From Desulfobacula sp. (GTDB lineage: Bacteria; Desulfobacterota; Desulfobacteria; Desulfobacterales; Desulfobacteraceae), in NCBI GenBank assembly GCA_027858355.1, contig JAQICW010000364.1, positions 1-11,569 of the forward strand: a stretch of 11,569 nucleotides of DNA, in the 5' to 3' direction. How positions within the stretch are numbered: the stretch's first letter is position 1; every line of letters begins with the position of its first letter. Positions 1 to 6,279 of this stretch are shown here, piece by piece. Both the position numbers and the translations under genes were made by a program. The notes under the pieces were generated by a model. The model did not search any database and was not told the origin of the DNA. It saw nothing but the letters and a program-made list of their open reading frames with translations.

Positions 1-63
1 AGGTGGCAGAGCAGCTCACTCGTAATGAGCAGGTCTACGGTTCGAATCCGTACATTGGCTCCA
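1..63 (+). tRNA. tRNA-Thr(CGU), 5' truncated by the window edge
   Basis: The 3' three-quarters of a tRNA are visible. The D-stem 3' strand is at 9-12, the anticodon stem at 14-18 pairs with 26-30, and the 7-nt loop at 19-25 holds anticodon CGT at 21-23, which reads ACG (Thr). The T-arm is a 5-bp stem (36-40 with 48-52) around the loop TTCGAAT. The acceptor 3' strand is at 53-59, the discriminator is T60, and CCA is encoded at 61-63. About 13 nt (acceptor 5' strand and D-stem 5' strand) lie before the window. A T-rich run follows from 64 and may act in termination. Confidence 0.93.
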
Positions 64-152
64 TTTTTTTTAAATTTTTATTCTTTTTTTTCTATTGATT
101 CAAACCTATACAGACAAAAAAACTGTGCTCCCCTCAAGGACTTTATCTAACC

Positions 153-190
153 ATTTAGCGGAAATGCCAATCTTGGCATTTCCGCTAAAT
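153..190. repeat. Perfect 18-bp inverted repeat (38-bp palindrome)
   Basis: The left arm ATTTAGCGGAAATGCCAA (153-170) and the right arm TTGGCATTTCCGCTAAAT (173-190) are exact reverse complements separated by only TC (171-172). No U-run follows on either strand, so it is not a standard intrinsic terminator. It lies in the otherwise gene-free stretch 64-339 between the tRNA and the aromatic leader. It could be a palindromic dispersed repeat, a remnant of a small mobile element near a tRNA, or a protein-binding site. The inverted repeat itself is certain; its role is unknown. Confidence 0.85.
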
Positions 191-288
191 AGCGATTTAT
201 TAAAAGGCTTTGGTTTGTATCCAATGTCAGAATGCGGTGTATATGGTGATGCCGGCTTTGCAAATGGGCAAAAGATGCATCAATGTCC

Positions 289-319
289 TTGACTTAGGAA
301 AAGATATATGGTCTATCTG
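289..319 (+). promoter_or_regulatory. Weak candidate promoter for the aromatic leader transcript
   Basis: TTGACT at 289-294 matches the -35 consensus in five of six positions. The best -10 candidates (TCTATC at 312, TATCTG at 314) match only three of six. Position fits a short 5' leader before the AAAGGA Shine-Dalgarno at 327-332. Another promoter may exist in 64-288, where nothing better was seen. Confidence 0.25.
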
Positions 320-339
320 GTCTAACAAAGGAAAAACAG

Positions 340-411
340 ATGAAATTTTGCATAACAGACAGATTTTATTTTTGGTATTATTTTTATACTGGCCTGCCTG
401 TTTTGCGCTAA
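340..411 (+). CDS. Aromatic leader peptide (23 aa) of an attenuator
   Basis: This small ORF starts at ATG 340, has AAAGGA at 327-332 (7-nt spacing) and ends at TAA 409-411. The same AAAGGA motif and 7-nt spacing precede the DAHP synthase downstream. Residues 9-16 (364-387) are FYFWYYFY: four Tyr, three Phe and one Trp codon in a row. Such density is the hallmark of amino-acid leader peptides such as PheL and TrpL, where ribosome stalling on scarce charged tRNA selects the RNA fold. A terminator with a competing antiterminator segment follows at once, then an aromatic-pathway gene. The peptide probably has no role beyond its translation. It is too short for routine gene callers and may well be unannotated. 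Confidence 0.88.
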   Translation: MKFCITDRFYFWYYFYTGLPVLR

Positions 412-441
412 AGTTTATTTTTTAACAAAAGCCGCGGGCAG
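392..441 (+). promoter_or_regulatory. Antiterminator segment of the aromatic attenuator
   Basis: GCCTGC at 392-397, just after the aromatic codons, repeats the GCCTGC of the terminator 3' arm (447-452). Both can pair with GCGGGC at 434-439. A shifted pairing of 394-401 (CTGCCTGT) with 434-441 gives 8 bp including two G-U pairs. A ribosome stalled within 364-387 could leave this segment free to form the antiterminator. A ribosome reaching the stop at 409-411 would cover it and allow the terminator. The pairing is read from sequence; the switching is inferred by analogy with phe/trp attenuators. Confidence 0.7.
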
Positions 442-461
442 CAAAAGCCTGCGGCTTTTTT
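427..461 (+). terminator. Intrinsic terminator (attenuator) before DAHP synthase
   Basis: AAAAGCCGCGGGC (427-439) pairs with GCCTGCGGCTTTT (447-459), with one G-U pair and a 7-nt loop, and is followed by a T6 tract (456-461). It lies 47 nt before the DAHP synthase start and 15 nt after the leader-peptide stop, which suits a regulated attenuator better than the end of an upstream gene, since no such gene exists in 64-339. Confidence 0.85.
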
Positions 462-508
462 GTTTTGGGCTGTTGGCTTTTGAATGACACCTGGTAAAGG
501 AAAAAGCA

Positions 509-1546
509 ATGAAACAGACCTATGATGTAAATGTAAAAGAGTTTAAACCCCTTATTTCACCGGCATCCATTAAAATAGAACTTCCGATAACCGACGATGT
601 TGCAAAAACAGTTATTGATGGACGTCGTGATGTTGAAAATATTTTACTTAAAAAAGATGGCCGGCTCCTTGTGATTGCAGGACCCTGCTCAATTCATGAC
701 ACAGATGCCGCCCTTGAGTATGCCCATAAAATGAAAGAATTAAGGGAAGAAGTTAAAGAAAAAATCAATCTGATCATGCGGGTATATTTTGAAAAACCCA
801 GAACAACTGTTGGATGGAAAGGATTGATCAATGATCCCTTTCTTGATGCATCCTACGACATTGAAAAAGGGTTAAAAAAAGCCCGGTCCCTGTTGATTGA
901 TATCAATCAAATGGGACTTCCCACCAGCACAGAAATTCTTGATCCTATCACGCCTCAGTATATTGCCGGCCTTTTAACCTGGGTGGCCATTGGTGCACGC
1001 ACAACTGAATCCCAGACCCATCGTGAAATGGCAAGCGGTCTTTCCATGCCAGTGGGGTTTAAAAACAGCACAGATGGAAGCCTTTCCTCAGCCATCAATG
1101 CCATGATGGCAGCAGGTGCCCCCCAGCATTTCCTTGGCATTGATCCACAGGGGTATTCTTCCATTGTCAGCACAAAAGGCAACCCTTTTGGACATATTGT
1201 TCTCAGGGGCGGACCCCACCCCAATTATGACCCCGTCTCTGTTGAAAAAATCCAGGAAAAACTCAGACAGAAAAATCTTCTTGATACACTTATGATAGAC
1301 TGTTCCCATGACAACTCAGGACAAAAATTCAAGGGGCAGTCCTTTGTATTTAAAAGTGTGCTGGACCAGCGAATCCAAGGCAATCCCAGCATTATAGGAC
1401 TCATGCTTGAAAGCAATTTGTTTGAAGGCAGGCAAAACTGCAATGGCGACTCCAAAACCCTCAAATACGGAGTTTCCATAACAGATGAATGCATCTCCTG
1501 GGAAACTACAAAAAAACTGATCCATTGTGCCGAGGAAAGATTATAG
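509..1546 (+). CDS. aroF: 3-deoxy-7-phosphoheptulonate (DAHP) synthase, class I AroF/AroG type
   Basis: This enzyme condenses phosphoenolpyruvate with erythrose 4-phosphate to DAHP, the first step of the shikimate pathway, in the cytoplasm. The 345-aa length is normal for the E. coli AroF/G/H type. Visible motifs are GPCSIHD (58-64), the PRTTVGWKGL substrate loop (97-106), GARTTESQTHRE (162-173), GFKNSTDG (183-190), LRGG (232-235) and MIDCSHDNS (262-270). The four metal ligands expected from AroG are present as C60, H267, E301 and D326. Around residues 208-211 it reads FLGI, with Gly where Phe-sensitive AroG has Ser, resembling Tyr-sensitive AroF as I recall it; the feedback type is therefore tentative. 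ATG 509 has AAAGGA at 496-501. Expression appears controlled by the aromatic leader attenuator at 340-461, which fits its role. An RNA methyltransferase gene begins 2 nt after its stop. Confidence 0.96.
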   Translation: MKQTYDVNVKEFKPLISPASIKIELPITDDVAKTVIDGRRDVENILLKKDGRLLVIAGPCSIHDTDAALEYAHKMKELREEVKEKINLIMRVYFEKPRTTVGWKGLINDPFLDASYDIEKGLKKARSLLIDINQMGLPTSTEILDPITPQYIAGLLTWVAIGARTTESQTHREMASGLSMPVGFKNSTDGSLSSAINAMMAAGAPQHFLGIDPQGYSSIVSTKGNPFGHIVLRGGPHPNYDPVSVEKIQEKLRQKNLLDTLMIDCSHDNSGQKFKGQSFVFKSVLDQRIQGNPSIIGLMLESNLFEGRQNCNGDSKTLKYGVSITDECISWETTKKLIHCAEERL

Positions 1547-1548
1547 TA

Positions 1549-2729
1549 ATGAAAACATCTTCATTTGAAAAAAGAATAAAAAGAAGAATTATCGGAAGGG
1601 AGCATCAATTTTTTGCTGTTTGTTCACCTGGATTAAAAAAAGTCTGCCAAAATGAAATGCTTGCCCTGGGATTGCCTGAAGATCACTTAAAGATCACTCC
1701 TGGTGGTATTGAATTTAAAAGCAGACTTGAAACATGTTTATTGTTCAATCTTCATTTAGGCAGCCCTTCAAGAATTTTAATGCGAATCAGCCAGTTTAAA
1801 GCAGCCTCTTTTGAAAAACTTGAAAAAAAATAGATGACATTGACTGGATACTCTATCTGCCGCAAAATTATAGACTAAAGTTTAATGTTACAACAAAAAA
1901 ATCAAGACTCTACCACTCCGATGCCATTGCACAACGGTGCGAAAAAATTATTCAAAATCAATTAAATATGGAAAATTCTTTTACCTCACCTGTTGAAAAC
2001 AAATCAAACCAGACGATTTATATCAGGGCTGATAACGATGATTTCACCATCTCCCTGGACAGCACTGGAGATCTTTTATTTAAAAGAGGCATTAAACAAA
2101 AGGTGCACACGGCGCCATTAAGAGAAAACCTGGCTTTTGCCATGCTTTTCTGGGCCGGGTTTTCAAAAGAAGACATATTAATTGATCCCATGTGCGGGTC
2201 AGGCACTTTTTCCCTTGAGGCCGCCATGATGAAAACCAACCTGCCACCTGGATTTTTCAGGTCCTTTGCATTTGAAAGCTGGCCGGGTTTCAGCCCAAAA
2301 GCCTATGCTTATATGAAAAAACAGGATCAAAAAAAAATTATCAGCTTTGCAGAAAAACAGATCTTTGCATCTGATATTGATGATATGGCCTTAACCAGTT
2401 TGGAACAAAATATCTCAAACCCAAACTTTAATAGTATCATAGACGTATGTCAAAAAGACTTTTTTTCCATCTATCCTTCCAGGATATCCCATGGGGGAAA
2501 AGGGGTGGTAATGTTAAACCCGCCCTATGGGAAAAGACTTGGTGAAAAAAAAGATACCCGATCATTTTACCAGGAAATAGGAAAAAAGCTGTCATCAGAT
2601 TTTAAAGGTTGGCGCGCAGGAATCATCCTCCCATCAAGGGAGTGGAAATCATATCTTGAGCTAAGACTTGAACTGAAACCCATTTTTCACGGTGGGCTTG
2701 ATATTTTTGCAGGGATCGGAATGATCTGA
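1549..2729 (+). pseudogene. THUMP / UPF0020 RNA guanine-N2 methyltransferase, split by a -1 frameshift
   Basis: The N-terminal part runs from ATG 1549 (GAGGAAA at 1532-1538) to TAG 1831-1833, 94 aa. The C-terminal part continues in the -1 frame from ATA 1830 to TGA 2727-2729. Joined, they give about 393 aa, close to the usual length of YpsC/RlmL-like methyltransferases. The N-terminus (HQFFAVCSPGLKKVCQNE) is typical of the THUMP-associated region. In joined numbering, DPMCGSGTF (about 213-221) is the SAM-binding motif I and NPPYGKRLG (about 324-332) the catalytic motif IV. The family methylates guanine N2 in 23S rRNA or tRNA; the exact target cannot be told here. Both sides of the break are fully coding, and the break lies in GAAAAAAAA followed directly by TAG. 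Adding one A restores the frame. Options are a sequencing or assembly error, recent inactivation, or recoding by slippage. It follows the DAHP synthase by 2 nt, so they may be co-transcribed. Confidence 0.85.
1822..1833 (+). other. A8 slippery run followed by stop codon (frameshift site)
   Basis: Codons read GAA AAA AAA TAG. The heptamer A AAA AAA stands in the zero frame and matches a known class of bacterial -1 slippery sequence; a run of eight A also favours RNA polymerase slippage. A -1 shift continues into 300 open codons carrying the methyltransferase domain. I saw no obvious stimulatory stem-loop or upstream SD-like stimulator, so an indel in the read or genome remains the simplest explanation. 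Confidence 0.6.
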
Positions 2730-2768
2730 GTCTTGGTTTCACAAACTACTGGAACAAGAGGGATAGGT

Positions 2769-3515
2769 ATGAAAAAGAGGTATAAATATATTACGGGTTT
2801 ATTTATTCTATTTTTATTTTTTGCAAGCCACGCCTTGGCAAAAGAGGATGTTGACAATCATATTTATGCATCGCTTTTAAAAAAACATGTCACAAATAAC
2901 CGGGTTAACTATGACGGGTTTAAAAAAGATGAAAAATTACTGGATGAGTATCTGTCCATATTAAGTCGCACCAATGTAAGATTGCTTTCAAAAAAAAGCC
3001 AGTTTGCTTTTTATATCAACGTTTATAATGCCTTCACCATAAAACTTGTATTAACAAAATATCCAGGGATTAATACCATTAAAGAAACAGGCAGCTTTTT
3101 TTCCAATCCCTGGAATAAAAAATTCATTTTGCTGCAGGGAAAAACTGTAAATCTTGATCACATTGAGCATAATATCCTTCGACCAATGTTCAAAGATCCC
3201 CGGGTCCATTTTGCCATAAACTGTGCATCTAAAAGTTGCCCTCCGCTTCGAAATGAGCCCTATAAAGGTGAAATCCTGGAAAACCAGCTAAATGACCAGG
3301 CAGAAAAATTTATCAATGATAAAAAAAATACTTTTATCAAAGCAGACACCCTTTTTATCAGCAAAATTTTCAAATGGTTTGCAGAGGATTTTTCTGACAA
3401 TCCTCTTTTGTTTATCAAGCGCTATGCCTTTGAAGAGTTAAAGGAAAAACTCGATGCTTTTGAAGAAAATATTAAAATCATTTATCTGGATTATGACTGG
3501 ACCCTGAACCGGTAG
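2769..3515 (+). CDS. Secreted DUF547 domain protein
   Basis: The 248-aa protein starts at ATG 2769, preceded by AGAGG and GGATAGG. In-frame codons upstream back to 2733 do not look like protein, and this start gives a proper signal peptide: MKKRYK, then a hydrophobic stretch (about 8-20) and SHALA before a likely cleavage near residue 24. The mature part shows the DUF547 pattern: QFAFYINVYNAFTIKLVL, then WNKKF, LDHIEHNILRP, HFAINCASKSCPPL, and the typical C-terminal LDYDWTLN. The function of DUF547 is unknown; members are usually exported or membrane-bound. The C in NCASKSCPPL and the surrounding basic/polar motif are conserved in the family and may form a catalytic or binding site. It lies 39 nt after the methyltransferase on the same strand and converges with the amidotransferase gene 8 nt beyond its stop; no terminator hairpin is visible between them. 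Confidence 0.88.
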   Translation: MKKRYKYITGLFILFLFFASHALAKEDVDNHIYASLLKKHVTNNRVNYDGFKKDEKLLDEYLSILSRTNVRLLSKKSQFAFYINVYNAFTIKLVLTKYPGINTIKETGSFFSNPWNKKFILLQGKTVNLDHIEHNILRPMFKDPRVHFAINCASKSCPPLRNEPYKGEILENQLNDQAEKFINDKKNTFIKADTLFISKIFKWFAEDFSDNPLLFIKRYAFEELKEKLDAFEENIKIIYLDYDWTLNR

Positions 3516-3523
3516 AAAAAAAA

Positions 3524-4234
3524 TTATTCCACAAGCTTTCCAAATCTTTCCAAAATCTTAAGCGGGACTGGAGTGGGTTCTATTTTATCCAGAATTTCAG
3601 ATAAAATAAGCCCTGATTCTTTTATCATGGTTTCCATATTTTCTGCATAAGCTGCCATTATCCCGTCATCAAACTCGGGGTGAAACTGGACCCCCCAGGC
3701 TGATTGTCCGATCCGGAAAGCATGATTGGGTTCAAAGGAATTTTTTGCCATCAATACGGCATGATCCGGTAACCTTGTAACCGTTTGAGAATGACAGACA
3801 TGGGCTTTAAACGTTTTTGGCAGTCCTTTGAAAAGAGGATCTGATGTTCCATGTTCCACAATCTCAATTGCCGCAGTGCCGATTTCAATGCCTTTGGCAT
3901 GAAAATCCACAATACCGCCCATGGCTTTGGCAAGCAGTTGATGACCATAACAGATGCCTAAAATAGGTATTTCCGACTGGATAAGATTTGGAATCCATTT
4001 TTCAATTGCCACACTCCAGGAAAGGTTCTGGGTCACAGCAGCATAGGAGCCGGAAATCACGACGGCCTTACATGTTTCAACACGTGGCAAAGCTTCTCCT
4101 TTTGGGATATCCACTACCCTGATCTTGTCTCTCTCAACACCTAAGCCTTTGAAAATCCAGTCCTCAAAATCTCCCAAAGATTTTGCCATTGCCGGAAAAG
4201 TGTCACCTGTTTTTAGAATAATAATTTTTTTCAT
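3524..4234 (-). CDS. Class I glutamine amidotransferase-like protein (GuaA-type domain alone)
   Basis: This 236-aa cytoplasmic protein has the class I amidotransferase fold: nucleophile C95 in GICYGHQLL, oxyanion-region ISGSYAAVT (60-68), and the catalytic pair H185 and E187 in GVQFHPEFD. These residues would hydrolyse glutamine to feed ammonia to a partner, but no synthetase domain is attached. Stand-alone members are often annotated as GMP synthase-like; some act on gamma-glutamyl compounds instead of serving as ammonia donors. Its gene starts 25 nt after the CbiX-like gene on the same strand and is probably co-transcribed with it. The link to tetrapyrrole metabolism (for example side-chain amidation) is only a guess, as true cobyrinate amidases are larger. 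The SD is weak (TTGAG). The substrate is unknown. Confidence 0.88.
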   Translation of the reverse strand: MKKIIILKTGDTFPAMAKSLGDFEDWIFKGLGVERDKIRVVDIPKGEALPRVETCKAVVISGSYAAVTQNLSWSVAIEKWIPNLIQSEIPILGICYGHQLLAKAMGGIVDFHAKGIEIGTAAIEIVEHGTSDPLFKGLPKTFKAHVCHSQTVTRLPDHAVLMAKNSFEPNHAFRIGQSAWGVQFHPEFDDGIMAAYAENMETMIKESGLILSEILDKIEPTPVPLKILERFGKLVE

Positions 4235-4259
4235 ATATTGCTCAATCTCTTAAAAAAAT

Positions 4260-4622
4260 TCATTTTATCACCTCATGGATAATAATATCTTCAATTGCCT
4301 CAATTTTTCCAAGATGCCTGGTTAATTCGAATTCAACATGGCTATGGGTTAATTGTGCCTTCTTTATCAGTTCAGGGATATCAAAAAGGACATGGCTGCC
4401 ACTGGCGATGAAAAATGGAAAAATGACAATTTTTGTTGCACCTTTTTGCACCAGCTCATTAATTTTATTTTCAAGAAGAGGCTCGCCCATCTGCAAAAAG
4501 GCCAGCTCAACCGTTTCAAATGATCCTTTTGCTTTTTTTGATAGTCTTTCAACAAGTGATGCAACTTCCATATTGGATTGGTTTTTCCTGCTGCCATGGG
4601 CGGCAATAATCAATGTTTTCAA
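4260..4622 (-). CDS. cbiX: Short sirohydrochlorin chelatase, CbiX/SirB family
   Basis: The 120-aa protein is the size of the short (CbiX-S type) chelatases that insert Co2+ or Fe2+ into sirohydrochlorin for cobalamin or siroheme synthesis. AAHGSRKNQSN at the N-terminus places the metal-binding His at residue 9. FLQMGEPLL (42-50) and the IFPFFIASGSHVLFDIP block (67-83) carry the second His at 77. The start is TTG (4622-4620) with a strong AGGGAG SD at 4634-4629 and 6-nt spacing; no in-frame ATG lies upstream. Sulfite reducers need much siroheme, which suits the suspected sulfate-reducing host. Metal choice cannot be read from sequence. It heads a pair with the amidotransferase 25 nt downstream, and a 17-bp tandem repeat sits directly upstream. 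Confidence 0.88.
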   Translation of the reverse strand: MKTLIIAAHGSRKNQSNMEVASLVERLSKKAKGSFETVELAFLQMGEPLLENKINELVQKGATKIVIFPFFIASGSHVLFDIPELIKKAQLTHSHVEFELTRHLGKIEAIEDIIIHEVIK

Positions 4623-4638
4623 AGTTTTCTCCCTGATG

Positions 4639-4672
4639 TTTATTTTTACTTACCATTTATTTTTACTTACCA
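4639..4672 (-). repeat. Perfect 17-bp tandem duplication upstream of cbiX
   Basis: The unit TTTATTTTTACTTACCA occurs twice without a gap (4639-4655 and 4656-4672). On the coding strand it reads TGGTAAGTAAAAATAAA twice, ending just before the SD of the CbiX-like gene. It may be a recent slippage duplication, or a pair of operator sites spaced about 1.6 helical turns apart. The rest of the 113-nt gap (4623-4735) is AT-rich with no clear promoter. Confidence 0.85.
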
Positions 4673-4735
4673 CGGGTTTGTACTTTTATGACAATTAAAA
4701 TAATATTGGTTTTTTGTTTTACAACCCTATAAATA

Positions 4736-6274
4736 TTAGTACCCTGACTTGAATGCCTCCTTAATGCCTTTACCAACCACCCTGATGGCAGAACTGCCCT
4801 GGACCGGACAGATATGCTCGCAGATCCCGCATCCTATGCAGAGTTCTTCCTTTACATAGGGTTGCTTGAGGACAATGGAATTGCCCTGAAAATCCCGGGT
4901 TTTAATTTCATTAAACTTGATGGCTTTATCATGGGTCGGGCAATGTTCTTCACAAACTATACAGGATTTTTTCTGGGCATACACCAGACACTTGTCTGTA
5001 TCAAAATATGCCTTGCCAATAACAAAGGCATGCTTTTGTTTTACATTCAGTTTTTCCAGCGCACCAGTGGGACAAACCTGGGTACACAGGGTGCAATTGA
5101 ATTCACAATACCCCAGCCTTGGAACAAGTTTTGGCGTAAACACGCCTTCCAGGCTCTTTTCCATAAACAAGGGCTGCAACGCATTATTAATACAGACTTT
5201 CATACATTCTCCACACCGCACGCAGGATGCCAGAAAATCTATTTCAGGAAGGGCGCCGGGCGGCCGGATCAAATCATCATACGACATTTTAGACATCGCA
5301 CTGGTCCGGCTTAAAACCGGTAGAGCCAACCCAGTAAGGCCGGCTGCGATCATCTGCCTTCTATTAATATTTATTTGCGTATTATTTTTTGGAATGGAAA
5401 ATTTAAAACTTGTAATCTGGTCAGGGCAAAACTCAAGGCAGTCCATGCAGAGGTTACATTCTTCAAACAGGAATCTATGGTCTTTATCAAAGGCATCCAT
5501 TCTGCATTTGGTTTCACACAGATTACAATTTTTGCAGGCTCTCACAGGGATCCTTTTAAAAATAGATATCCTTGAAATCAGTGCCAGAAGTCCGCCCAAA
5601 GGACAAAGATTTTTGCACCAGAACCGTTTGCCAAAAAACTCTATTATGAAAATAAAAACCAGCAAAAAAAAAGATAAAAACGACAGGTAAAAAAAACTTT
5701 GCTTAAAAGGAAGGACAAAGGTCTTAAACCCTTCATATAAAGGCTCTGTGTAATCTGAAAGTACAGCAGGCCCCATGGTATAGATTGAATCAAAAACTAA
5801 GGAAACAAGATAATTTATTATGGGGTCAACACTAAATACCATTCCCCGGACAAGGAGTGAAAAAGGATCCACAAATCCCAGGACCTGTACCCCAAAAACA
5901 GAAGAAATCAATACAATAATCAGTATGACATATTTTAAATATGGCAGACTAACACTGGCTTTCCCGGGTTTGATAAAATGGCCGGAACCGTCGATCAATG
6001 TGCCCAAGGGACAGATCCAGGAACAAAAACACCTGCCAAACAAAAGGGTCAGTCCTATAATGATGAAAGATGGCCATAGCAGTGTGACAAAAGTTTTTTG
6101 GGCCAATGTTATTGTGGCCAGCACCAGAGGATCAAGCCTGAATAAAATATTCACGGCATAGGGGATGGTATCACTGCCCGTATACTCAGTCTGCCTGAAT
6201 AAAAATAAAAATATCACAAGGCAGATAAGCTGGGATAATCGCCGTACCTGTTTTAAATAAGGTTTTATCTTCAT
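4736..6274 (-). CDS. NapH/NapG-like membrane polyferredoxin (4Fe-4S protein)
   Basis: About 512 aa from ATG 6274. An upstream ATG at 6307 would add 11 residues and overlap the DUF362 gene by 28 nt; MKIKPYLKQVRR looks the better start although its SD is poor. The N-terminal half is membrane-bound, with hydrophobic segments near residues 14-26, 58-79, 115-134 and 193-212, and two NapH/NosR-like motifs, FGRCFCSWICPLG (79-91) and WCKNLCPLG (219-227). Two ferredoxin motifs follow (CKNCNLCETKC, CNLCMDCLEFC), then a NapG-like RRQMIAAGLTGLALP stretch, then four more cysteine sets: CVRCGECMKVC, CEFNCTLCTQVC, C-x8-CIVCEEHC and CIGCGICEHIC. Six 4Fe-4S clusters would make an electron wire, probably moving electrons between the quinone pool and a partner. 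It reads like a NapH-NapG fusion. It starts 5 nt after the DUF362 stop, so the two are likely one unit. No nitrate reductase gene is present, so the partner is unknown. Confidence 0.88.
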   Translation of the reverse strand: MKIKPYLKQVRRLSQLICLVIFLFLFRQTEYTGSDTIPYAVNILFRLDPLVLATITLAQKTFVTLLWPSFIIIGLTLLFGRCFCSWICPLGTLIDGSGHFIKPGKASVSLPYLKYVILIIVLISSVFGVQVLGFVDPFSLLVRGMVFSVDPIINYLVSLVFDSIYTMGPAVLSDYTEPLYEGFKTFVLPFKQSFFYLSFLSFFLLVFIFIIEFFGKRFWCKNLCPLGGLLALISRISIFKRIPVRACKNCNLCETKCRMDAFDKDHRFLFEECNLCMDCLEFCPDQITSFKFSIPKNNTQININRRQMIAAGLTGLALPVLSRTSAMSKMSYDDLIRPPGALPEIDFLASCVRCGECMKVCINNALQPLFMEKSLEGVFTPKLVPRLGYCEFNCTLCTQVCPTGALEKLNVKQKHAFVIGKAYFDTDKCLVYAQKKSCIVCEEHCPTHDKAIKFNEIKTRDFQGNSIVLKQPYVKEELCIGCGICEHICPVQGSSAIRVVGKGIKEAFKSGY

Positions 6275-6279
6275 AAAAA

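Noticed and set aside
153..190. Palindrome as an intrinsic terminator for the tRNA
   Set aside because: No U-run follows on either strand and the tRNA already has T-rich sequence at 64-90.
210..425. 71-codon plus-strand ORF with a hydrophobic Phe/Leu-rich end
   Set aside because: It overlaps the aromatic leader in another frame and has no SD or family pattern; the 340-411 frame explains the signal better.
955..1525. Several minus-strand ORFs opposite the DAHP synthase
   Set aside because: All lie fully inside a strongly conserved gene and show no independent coding features.
4814..5690. Long plus-strand ORFs (166 and 257 codons) in this stretch
   Set aside because: They are antisense to the polyferredoxin gene, whose cysteine motifs are unmistakable; the plus-strand translations show no family features.
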